Below, in pieces: positions 6,365 through 11,884 of a stretch of DNA of 11,884 nt. Made by a program: the position numbers and the translations under genes. How positions within the stretch are numbered: the stretch's first letter is position 1; every line of letters starts with the position of its first letter. The notes beneath the pieces were generated by a model that was not told the origin of the DNA, ran no database searches, and was given only the letters and a program-made list of their open reading frames with translations. The stretch is from JACPYF01 sp947085525 (GTDB lineage Bacteria; Patescibacteriota; Saccharimonadia; Saccharimonadales; Saccharimonadaceae): the NCBI GenBank assembly GCA_947085525.1, contig CAMTWU010000006.1:1-11884 (forward strand), in the 5' to 3' direction.

Positions 6365-7415
6365 ATTTTGGTGTGATCGTGGCTATAAACAACAAGCTAC
6401 CGGCCTGATACAACAAGCAACTATACCAGTCAAAGTATCAACAGTACTGGCCGGAAAGTTGCGAAGATATCATGGTACAACCACGATGCAAAAACTTCTG
6501 GATATTCCGACAATTTTGCACAATATATTCGATGTCTTTTTAGTCCTGCTAGGTTTTTTGCAAAGCTTTATAAAGTTAATCATATGGCGACCCAAGGCTA
6601 TATTCCTAAAGGGTGGTTTTGTATGTTTGCCCGTGGGTTATGCGGCGTTTATACTGCGTATCCCGATCGTTATTCATGATTCAGATGCGCATGCAGGATT
6701 AGCAAACCGATTACTTGCGCCGCTAGCAACTTATATAGCTACAGGCGTACCATTGGAGTACTATAATTATCCTACACACAAGGCGCAGTATGTTGGGATA
6801 CCTGTCCAGTCGCTAGGTAAACCACTGACGCATGCTCAAAAAAATAGGATAAAGCAGGAATATGGCGTGTCACTACACAAGCCGTTGGTGGTTGTTACTG
6901 GAGGGGGTTTGGGTGCAAAGCGTATCAATGATGCAATAATAACAATTGCACCGAAGCTCATTGAATCTGCATCGATCATACATTTATCAGGTGTTGCCCA
7001 ATATGATGAGTTGAAAGGAAAAGCACTGCAGAATGATGATTACAAACTAATCAGTTTTATGAGCGATGGTTTCGAAGAGTTAGTTGGCGCTGCAGATCTA
7101 GTCATTTCACGAGCTGGCGCTAGTAGCTTGGCAGAAATGGCCGCTGTTGGAGCAAATGTTCTATTGGTTCCAAACGCACAGCTAGTTGGTGGACATCAGG
7201 TCAAGAATGCCAAAATATACCTTGATAAAGGTGCCGTGGCAACAGCAGACGAAATGAAGTTTACACATAATCCGATATTATTACTAAATCAGATCAGAGA
7301 CCTCCTGCGTAATGATACTGCCCGAAATGCCCTGGGTACATCATTGTACACATTTGCAAAGCCTGATGCAGCAAAAGATGTAGTAAAACTGATCATCAAA
7401 GCAGCAAAGTTATGA
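6249..7415 (+). CDS. murG: MurG-like UDP-GlcNAc:lipid I GlcNAc transferase
   Basis: MurG is a peripheral membrane GT-B glycosyltransferase that adds GlcNAc to lipid I on the cytoplasmic face, giving lipid II. The 388-residue product shows the N-terminal GGGSGGH loop (12-18), a hydrophobic membrane-association patch (about 88-113), GGGLGAK (218-224) at the second Rossmann domain, and SRAGASSLAEMAAVG (287-301) with the conserved E296. Two oddities: the usual HEQN motif reads HDSD (143-146), and the usual PFQH....QQ donor-site stretch reads PNAQLVGGHQVKNA (308-321). The start is fixed by the need to include the GGGSGGH loop and by AAAGGA (6238-6243) 5 nt before ATG 6249, although this lies 116 nt inside ftsW. 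The stop overlaps the ftsQ start as ATGA. Confidence 0.9.
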   Translation: MKTVKVKILTVGGGSGGHVTPVVAVINQLAAEQVSTEIRFWCDRGYKQQATGLIQQATIPVKVSTVLAGKLRRYHGTTTMQKLLDIPTILHNIFDVFLVLLGFLQSFIKLIIWRPKAIFLKGGFVCLPVGYAAFILRIPIVIHDSDAHAGLANRLLAPLATYIATGVPLEYYNYPTHKAQYVGIPVQSLGKPLTHAQKNRIKQEYGVSLHKPLVVVTGGGLGAKRINDAIITIAPKLIESASIIHLSGVAQYDELKGKALQNDDYKLISFMSDGFEELVGAADLVISRAGASSLAEMAAVGANVLLVPNAQLVGGHQVKNAKIYLDKGAVATADEMKFTHNPILLLNQIRDLLRNDTARNALGTSLYTFAKPDAAKDVVKLIIKAAKL

Positions 7416-8335
7416 TATTTTCACGACACAAAAAAACAGAGAGATCCCGTCAGCCACAGCTGATGGATGGTCAGGATGGTATCAGTTTTCGTCGCAGTAG
7501 GACACTGCAGGGGACTACATCGTCGAACGTGAAAGCCGCAAATCAGAAGCGAGCAGAACTCAAATCAGACAGGCTAAAAAAACAAGATCAACAACAACAG
7601 CGACGCATGGTCACAACTGGTTTGCTAGTTGTGGTGGCGTTGGTATTGTTTGCCTGGTATTTGGTCAGTCAATATACAGTTGATGTTGGCGAGATGACAT
7701 ATAATCCAGAAACTTCTACAACGCCAAATGATGCACTGTACAAGAAATCTATCAATGAGTATCTGAGTATTCGACCTGCAGAAAGGTTTCGTTTTGCTAT
7801 CAACGATAGTGCTCTGACGCAGTTCGTTGCAGCATCACTGCCCGAAGTCAAAAAGATTAGCGTCGATGGTGGCCAAGCAAATAGAACGAACTTTAAGCTA
7901 GAGTTGCGTCAGCCAATTGCTAGCTGGAAAACTGGTGATGAACAATCGTTTGTCGATGATGAAGGTGTGAGTTTAGCCAATAACTACTACTCGAACCCGA
8001 GTGTCGTTATTACTGATAACACTGGTGCTTCAAATTCGGAACAACCTGGTACAGCGGTTGTTTCCGAGCGATTCCTTCGCTTTTTGGGTCGCCTAGTAGC
8101 GCTCACGAACAGTTCGGGGCTGGGTGAGGTGAGTGAGGCGTCTCTGCCCAAGAACACTGCCCGAGAGATCGATATCAAGCTCAAAGGGCGCCCATATTAC
8201 ATCAAGACCCATATCGATAGGGATCCTGCTGCAACAGTAGAGGACATCAAAAGGGTAGTGGGGTTTTTGGAGCAAAAGAAAGTGACACCAGTCTATATTG
8301 ATGTTCGTGTGAATGGGCGAGCGTTTTACAAGTAA
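7412..8335 (+). CDS. ftsQ: FtsQ/DivIB-like cell division protein
   Basis: A 307-residue bitopic membrane protein: a basic cytoplasmic N-terminus (1-65, with many K, R and Q), a transmembrane helix (about 67-86), then an extracytoplasmic part. Residues about 87-165 fit a POTRA domain (FRFAINDSALTQFVAASLPE, then LELRQPIASW and VDDEGVSL, matching the FtsQ pattern of P-V, Er.Pva.w and d..G). The C-terminal beta domain ends in YIDVRVNGRAFYK, similar to the iDlR...r...k close of FtsQ. FtsQ recruits FtsL and FtsB to the divisome. Translation is probably coupled to murG by the 4-nt ATGA overlap. A serine/threonine/asparagine-rich insert near 189-206 is unusual. It is the last gene of the cluster: ftsA and ftsZ do not follow. 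Confidence 0.85.
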   Translation: MIFSRHKKTERSRQPQLMDGQDGISFRRSRTLQGTTSSNVKAANQKRAELKSDRLKKQDQQQQRRMVTTGLLVVVALVLFAWYLVSQYTVDVGEMTYNPETSTTPNDALYKKSINEYLSIRPAERFRFAINDSALTQFVAASLPEVKKISVDGGQANRTNFKLELRQPIASWKTGDEQSFVDDEGVSLANNYYSNPSVVITDNTGASNSEQPGTAVVSERFLRFLGRLVALTNSSGLGEVSEASLPKNTAREIDIKLKGRPYYIKTHIDRDPAATVEDIKRVVGFLEQKKVTPVYIDVRVNGRAFYK

Positions 8336-8412
8336 ACAACCACGATCATACCCACTCTTCCCTATGTTCTAATTTTGTTCTATATGTAGAAAATAGCACT
8401 ATTTAAAGTGTA

Positions 8413-8428
8413 AAAAGTATATTAAAAT
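8413..8428 (+). repeat. 16-nt direct repeat, copy 1
   Basis: AAAAGTATATTAAAAT occurs exactly here and at 8538-8553, 125 bp apart. Each copy is preceded by GTG within a few bases (GTGT here, GTG in copy 2). It contains TAAAAT, close to a -10 hexamer, so it might be a repeated promoter core, an AT-rich unwinding element or a protein-binding site. Confidence 0.55.
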
Positions 8429-8523
8429 GATTGTTCAATAAAAAGTCAAATATACATAGCAGGATAGAGTAGAGGGGATTAAAGAAAATAAAGCTTAGCA
8501 AATGAAAAGTGCAAAAAATCAAA

Positions 8524-8568
8524 TGTGGAAAACCGTGAAAAGTATATTAAAATACTAATTGTGGAAAA
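8524..8568 (+). repeat. two DnaA-box-like sites flanking 16-nt repeat copy 2
   Basis: TGTGGAAAA occurs at 8524-8532 and 8560-8568, same orientation, 36 bp apart, on either side of the second AAAAGTATATTAAAAT copy (8538-8553). The first site with its flanks (AAATGTGGAAAAC, 8521-8533) is identical to 29-41 upstream of mraZ. The sites differ by one base from the reverse complement of the consensus DnaA box. Binding by DnaA is inference. Confidence 0.45.
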
Positions 8569-8581
8569 AGCAAGTAGTGTA

Positions 8582-8630
8582 GTCAGCCCGTGGCGGAGCA
8601 CTCTCGATAGTGGTACCAAGGAGGGCTAAC
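8582..8630 (+). ncRNA. candidate structured RNA element
   Basis: A nested set of complementary segments: GT.AGCCC (8582-8589) with GGGCT.AC (8623-8630), TGG/CCA (8591-8593/8616-8618), and CACT/AGTG (8599-8602/8609-8612) around the loop CTCGAT, separated by asymmetric internal loops CGGAG and GTA. It is the GC-rich island of an otherwise AT-rich gap, lies 14 nt after a DnaA-box-like site and has no U-run. I do not recognise a known RNA family. It could be a small aptamer or ribozyme-like fold, an mRNA 3'-end stabiliser, or a DNA cruciform. Confidence 0.35.
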
Positions 8631-8692
8631 ACTATATTGCACAGTAGCATACGGCTTTAAATACATAACAATAAACAAATATAAAGGTGGAT

Positions 8693-8779
8693 ATGACTAC
8701 ACTACCATCACTCTACTGCCAAAAGGGCTTATATGATACAGCGTCGCAAAAGATATATTGTGCGACATTATGTATATAG
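8693..8779 (+). CDS. 28-residue small ORF, uncharacterised
   Basis: ATG 8693 is preceded by AAAGGTGG (8683-8690), a purine-rich Shine-Dalgarno-like stretch whose AGG lies 5 nt before the start. The 28-residue product has three cysteines (positions 9, 23 and 27) and mixed hydrophobic character without a clear membrane helix. It is alone in the gap between convergent genes. A 6-bp inverted repeat (8743-8766) lies inside it. The ribosome-binding site is its only support; it may be chance. Confidence 0.2.
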   Translation: MTTLPSLYCQKGLYDTASQKIYCATLCI

Positions 8780-8812
8780 AAATAAGTTGCATTACTACTC
8801 AACTAATACATA
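8743..8812 (+). repeat. cluster of inverted repeats
   Basis: GTCGCA (8743-8748) pairs with TGCGAC (8761-8766) around a 12-nt loop. Just after it, TATGTA/TACATA (8769-8774/8807-8812) encloses AGTTG/CAACT (8785-8789/8800-8804), giving two nested helices. Together with the element at 8582-8630 these could be parts of one non-coding transcript, but the stems are short and AU-rich. Confidence 0.3.
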
Positions 8813-8840
8813 TAATTTACGTGAGTTTTTGTGCAAATAC

Positions 8841-8873
8841 CCCTGTCGTTTGACTCATTACCCTCTCGTTTGA
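8841..8873 (-). repeat. two-copy tandem repeat, 20-bp period
   Basis: CCCTGTCGTTTGA (8841-8853) and CCCTCTCGTTTGA (8861-8873) match at 12 of 13 positions and start 20 bp apart, placing both on nearly the same face of the helix. On the minus strand they read TCAAACGA(G/C)AGGG. This looks like a paired operator, but no start codon of an evident gene lies next to it; the nearest gene end is the stop of the ATPase at 8957. Confidence 0.4.
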
Positions 8874-8902
8874 TAATCACTCTTAACTCATTATTTTTTG
8901 CA

Positions 8903-8920
8903 ATTTTAAAAACTTAAAAT
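8903..8920. terminator. weak AT-only hairpin at end of the ATPase gene
   Basis: ATTTTAA-AAAC-TTAAAAT is a perfect 7-bp inverted repeat 37 bp beyond the minus-strand stop. It has no GC pairs and no U-run on the minus strand, while the plus-strand side is followed by a T-rich stretch. It may help end plus-strand transcripts from the dcw side, but is weak by normal criteria. Confidence 0.25.
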
Positions 8921-8956
8921 CTATTTTGATAATTCACCATTTTTATTTTGTTTGCA

Positions 8957-11602
8957 TTAATTTTCGTTATTGGATTTGTTGTCGGGTTTTGCAGTATGTT
9001 CATTTCTAGACACATCGTTACTCGACTCTGCTGAACTATTTTCAGTAGGTGCATTTTTTACAACATTTGAATCGGTTGGTTTTTTCTTGCGGTTTCGACT
9101 ACGTGGGCGTTTCTTTGCGCTCGAGCCCCCCTGGCTAGGTTGTTGATTTTGCATGGTGCCAGTTACCCAGTTTTTTGCAGGTTGTGGGGTAGGCTGCTCA
9201 GTCCCCTTGCCTAGTAGGAGGGTTTGGATCTCATGTTCGACTTCTTCGCGTTCACGGCTGTATGATTGACGAGACAACGCGACAATTTGCGGTGAGTTAT
9301 CTGCCTGGATAGGAGGGAGACCTAGAGTCTTGGCGCTAAAGGCAGGAGCCTTCTCTCCCCTGATAACCATATTGATTACAAAGTTTCTATTAGCCATCTG
9401 CAGCAGATCTTCAGGTTCAAACTGGGGTGCGAATGGTTTTGCTAATATAGGCGCGTCATCAGCAGACACACGGAAGGATATCATAGTTCCAACGTTACCA
9501 AAGACAGCGTCACGCACAGTGTCATCCATCTGTGAGACGTATTGGTTGGCCACAGTTAGGTTTAGGCCGTACTTACGGGCCTCAGATAGAATGGTTGCAA
9601 AACTGTCAGTAGCAAAGTTTTGAAATTCATCTACATATAGATAGAACGGTCGACGATCTTCAATATTAGGAATATCACTACGACTCATAGCTGCCAATTG
9701 GATCTTGGTGACTAGGAATGAACCTAGGATTGCGGCATTATCTTCACCAATTAACCCTTTCGATAGGTTGACGATCAGAATTTTACCGTCGTCCATAATT
9801 TCACGGATATCAAAGGTGCTTTTTGGTTGACCGATGATATTCCGGATGATTGGGTTGGCTGTAAAGGCGCCAACTTTGTTGAGTACTGGTGCTACTGCCT
9901 CGGACGCAAACTTGTCGTTCCAGCTAGCAAATTCGACATTCCAGAAATTTTGCACTACTGTATCTTCACACTTTCCTAGGACTTCCTTGCGGAACTTTTT
10001 GTCAGTTAACATACGCGTGATATCTAGCATAGTGCTGCCTGGGTAATCCAATAGCGCTAATATCGTATAACGTAGAATATATTCTAGACGCGGTCCCCAA
10101 CTATCACCAAACATGCGCTTGAGCACGCCTATAATCTCACTGCTGGTATTACTCTTCATCGAAGGGTCATGAACCTCCATCGGGTTAAAACCTAGTGGAA
10201 AGGCCGTATCGGCTGGATTAAAGTACACTACGTCTTTCATGCGGTTAGCGGGTATAAATCGCAGGTTGTTGACCGCAAAGTCCCCGTGGGGGTCGATGAT
10301 AGCGTATCCTTGGTTATGATAGACATCGCTCAGCGCGAATAGCTCTAGTAAACCTGACTTACCCGCCCCTGTTTGACCAATGATATAGACGTGTCGTCCC
10401 CTGTCTGATCGTTGCAAGCCAAACTGGTAGTTAATCCCACGGAAATTTGTGACACCAAAGGCACTGATCTGTTCATCAATGACGTCGTCCCCCGTGATGA
10501 TTGGTAATTTCGCTGGTGGCTCGGCGGTTTTGGTACTAGCCCAGACAATATTAGGAGTCTCCACATTAGTGTGTGGCAAGTGAAAGACACTAGCGAGCTC
10601 TTCGATATTGAGGATATAACCACTGTCTGTAAAGTGTCGGGCAGCGTACGCAGCGACGTCTTCACGCTTGAAACTGCTCTTTGTCATACGGAATCCATTC
10701 AGGTTTGTGCTGTTGAATTGTTTAAATGTGCCGACTAAGCCTTGTATACGTTGCCGAGCAATAGTAGGATCATGGCCTAGATATGCGATACGAACCTTTA
10801 CCTGGTACCCTAACTTGACGGACTTTTTCTCGATTTCGCTGATACGAGTTTTTTCTCGCTCACTGATTTCGCGAGCCGTACCTGCCCCGGTGTTTTCAGG
10901 TGGTTTCGCTAGTACTTCGAATAACTGGCTGACATAGCCTACTCCACCAACATTCAGGCCAGTCATCGAACCTTTTTTTACTTGCTCGACATATCGGCTC
11001 GCTCGCTGATGCCAATCATCTGCCATAGGTCGTGCTAGTACTTGGATCCATAGTTCTTCGTCGTCATCTTCTAGCTTTGCTAATGTTGCGGTGATACCAG
11101 CTAGTGGGTCGACTTCAAAGTTTGTGAAGGTTTTGATCGGTAATACTTCGTTGTCTACCAGGCTCAGTTCGGCGGTATTGACGACGCTATGAGTGATATG
11201 GCGACGTGTGTAATCTTCGTCCGCTTCGTGGATCTGTACTGTAGGATACTGAGCATAGATTTGCCCTTCGACAAAGTTACGCAAATGTCGTGGTGTCCAG
11301 ACATAAAAACGGATCATCTTGTTGATAGACGCCATTTCAAAGCTGATGTGTTCCTGAACTCCCCCGCTCTGGCGAAGTTCGGATTTGTCTCGCAGTATAC
11401 CGTGCAAACTAGCAAACAGCTGTTCGGCTGCGAGCTCCTGTTTGTCGTTTGTACGTGGAATTTCCAAGACCAATAGTACTGGGTCGACAGATTGGATATG
11501 AGTGGCCTTCTGATTATTTCGCCACGCCAAGTAAAGTAGTATACCTACGATTGGCATCCATACGTACCACTGTAATAAAAATTCAAAAATTGAGCCCAAC
11601 AT
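8957..11602 (-). CDS. TraG/VirD4-like membrane-anchored ATPase
   Basis: An 881-residue protein with an N-terminal membrane helix (about 5-26), an uncharacterised 370-residue region, then a RecA-like motor of the TraG/VirD4/HerA superfamily. Visible are Walker A GQTGAGKS (409-416, K415), IIDPHGDFA shortly after it, Walker B LYVDEFQNF with D658-E659, and the following SEARKYGLNLTVANQY stretch typical of TraG/VirD4 coupling proteins. The C-terminus (about 795-881) is low in complexity with a basic patch at 830-841 (KKRPRSRNRKKK) and an S/N/E-rich tail, probably disordered and able to bind nucleic acid or a partner. Such proteins couple DNA or protein substrates to type IV secretion machines at the membrane. 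No relaxase or VirB4 is in the window, so the system is unproven. A purine-rich GAGG precedes the start at a long spacing. Confidence 0.85.
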   Translation of the reverse strand: MLGSIFEFLLQWYVWMPIVGILLYLAWRNNQKATHIQSVDPVLLVLEIPRTNDKQELAAEQLFASLHGILRDKSELRQSGGVQEHISFEMASINKMIRFYVWTPRHLRNFVEGQIYAQYPTVQIHEADEDYTRRHITHSVVNTAELSLVDNEVLPIKTFTNFEVDPLAGITATLAKLEDDDEELWIQVLARPMADDWHQRASRYVEQVKKGSMTGLNVGGVGYVSQLFEVLAKPPENTGAGTAREISEREKTRISEIEKKSVKLGYQVKVRIAYLGHDPTIARQRIQGLVGTFKQFNSTNLNGFRMTKSSFKREDVAAYAARHFTDSGYILNIEELASVFHLPHTNVETPNIVWASTKTAEPPAKLPIITGDDVIDEQISAFGVTNFRGINYQFGLQRSDRGRHVYIIGQTGAGKSGLLELFALSDVYHNQGYAIIDPHGDFAVNNLRFIPANRMKDVVYFNPADTAFPLGFNPMEVHDPSMKSNTSSEIIGVLKRMFGDSWGPRLEYILRYTILALLDYPGSTMLDITRMLTDKKFRKEVLGKCEDTVVQNFWNVEFASWNDKFASEAVAPVLNKVGAFTANPIIRNIIGQPKSTFDIREIMDDGKILIVNLSKGLIGEDNAAILGSFLVTKIQLAAMSRSDIPNIEDRRPFYLYVDEFQNFATDSFATILSEARKYGLNLTVANQYVSQMDDTVRDAVFGNVGTMISFRVSADDAPILAKPFAPQFEPEDLLQMANRNFVINMVIRGEKAPAFSAKTLGLPPIQADNSPQIVALSRQSYSREREEVEHEIQTLLLGKGTEQPTPQPAKNWVTGTMQNQQPSQGGSSAKKRPRSRNRKKKPTDSNVVKNAPTENSSAESSNDVSRNEHTAKPDNKSNNEN

Positions 11603-11622
11603 CTATCTCTTATTATCCTCTA

Positions 11623-11646
11623 AAGCAGTTACAAGCGCAACTGCTT
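11623..11646 (-). promoter_or_regulatory. inverted repeat in front of the ATPase gene
   Basis: AAGCAGTT (11623-11630) and AACTGCTT (11639-11646) form a perfect 8-bp inverted repeat with an 8-nt spacer in the 71-bp gap between two minus-strand genes. On the minus strand TTGCGC and GATAAT, 17 bp apart, overlap it and form a weak sigma-70-like promoter whose start would lie just before the ATPase ATG. An operator over this promoter, or a hairpin separating the two genes, are both possible; there is no U-run. Confidence 0.4.
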
Positions 11647-11673
11647 GCTGATCTATTAATTGTAGAATAAGGA

Positions 11674-11884
11674 TTATTTTTCTTCGGCTAAGCCATATGT
11701 TGCGCGGGCAACTCGTTTGAACTGGGGTTTACCTTGTAGGTTTAATAGGATTGTAGTTTCTTTGACCTGACGCTTCTTTAGGACTTTGCGTACGATGTCA
11801 TCGCGGTGCAATGGGCCTTCTTTGCGTAGGATGTCAGAAATGATATCTGCAACTGTACCAGACGAGTATCCCCATTCGCTCAGA
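11674..11884 (-). CDS. C-terminal part of a HARE-HTH-like DNA-binding protein
   Basis: The minus strand is open from the window edge to TAA at 11674-11676, giving 69 C-terminal residues; the N-terminus is outside the window. The sequence DIISDILRKEGPLHRDDIV, followed by RKVLKKRQVKETTILLNLQ and FKRVARATYGLAE, fits the HARE-HTH winged helix (also found in the RNA polymerase delta subunit RpoE and in restriction enzymes): helix, GP(L/M)H.(D/E)(D/E)I turn, T-(I/V) recognition helix, and a final F.R(V/I)..G.Y.L strand pair. HARE-HTH domains are seen fused to sigma-like or other regulatory domains, so this may be a transcription factor. It lies 71 bp upstream of the ATPase on the same strand. The exact family cannot be settled from the fragment. 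Confidence 0.7.
   Translation of the reverse strand, partial: LSEWGYSSGTVADIISDILRKEGPLHRDDIVRKVLKKRQVKETTILLNLQGKPQFKRVARATYGLAEEK

Larger units (their letters stand above)
8336..8956. other. 621-bp AT-rich gap between convergent genes
   Basis: No long ORF exists here on either strand. The stretch is clearly more AT-rich than the flanking genes and holds an unusual density of small elements: two DnaA-box-like sites, a 16-nt direct repeat, several potential RNA hairpins, a 28-codon ORF with a Shine-Dalgarno-like sequence, and a tandem repeat of 20-bp period, listed separately. No intrinsic terminator with GC stem plus U-run was seen for either convergent gene. Candidate roles are a small RNA locus, a replication-related or protein-binding region, or a remnant of deleted genes such as ftsA/ftsZ. 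Confidence 0.6.

Noticed and set aside
7410..7415. UGA recoding (code 25)
   Set aside because: murG ends at TGA in a normal ATGA overlap and all other genes read through full length with standard stops.
8502..8558. 18-codon ORF in the gap after ftsQ
   Set aside because: No Shine-Dalgarno at usable distance, and it is made of the AT-rich repeat and box sequences.
8585..8627. tRNA-like reading of the GC-rich element (GCCCGTGGCGGA resembles a tRNA-Leu 5' half)
   Set aside because: Only about 43 nt long, with no T-loop TTCRANY and no anticodon arm of proper size.
1..11884. CRISPR arrays, insertion sequences, rRNA genes
   Set aside because: No regularly spaced long repeats, transposase-like ORFs, terminal inverted repeats or rRNA signatures were seen.

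Overview
The window looks like bacterial chromosome from a member of the Candidate Phyla Radiation (Patescibacteria), most likely Candidatus Saccharibacteria (TM7). This is inference from three things: a stripped-down division and cell-wall (dcw) cluster, a large TraG/VirD4-like ATPase of a style common in those genomes, and overlapping genes with divergent small proteins. I could not run a database search. The genetic code looks standard: TAA, TAG and TGA are all used as stops, and TGA ends murG inside an ATGA overlap, which argues against the UGA=Gly code of Gracilibacteria and SR1.

Layout. Bases 1-187 are a control region with an inverted DnaA-box-like palindrome and six TGGG/TGGT boxes about one helical turn apart (probable MraZ operator). 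Bases 188-8335 are one plus-strand dcw cluster: mraZ, rsmH, an uncharacterised 20-codon ORF followed by a very stable UACG hairpin, ftsL, ftsI (class B PBP), mraY, ftsW, murG and ftsQ. The genes from mraY on are tightly coupled (ftsI-mraY 14 nt apart, mraY/ftsW TAATG, ftsW/murG overlapping by 116 nt, murG/ftsQ ATGA). The upstream genes are separated by gaps of 27-274 nt, some rich in hairpins and direct repeats. Bases 8336-8956 are an AT-rich gap between convergent genes, with DnaA-box-like sites, a perfect 16-nt direct repeat, several potential RNA folds, a 28-codon ORF with a Shine-Dalgarno-like sequence, and a 20-bp-period tandem repeat. Bases 8957-11602 (minus strand) encode an 881-residue membrane-anchored TraG/VirD4-like ATPase. 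Bases 11674-11884 (minus strand) hold the C-terminus of a gene ending in a HARE-HTH-like winged helix and running off the window.

How the genes work together. MraZ probably autoregulates the cluster and RsmH methylates 16S rRNA. MraY and MurG make lipid I and lipid II, FtsW polymerises glycan and FtsI cross-links it at the septum, and FtsL and FtsQ are scaffold proteins of the divisome. None of the soluble Mur ligases (murC, murD, murE, murF) nor ftsA/ftsZ is present in the cluster, so only the membrane-proximal half of the pathway is kept together here. The ATPase is unrelated and belongs to DNA/protein transfer or a type IV secretion-like system.
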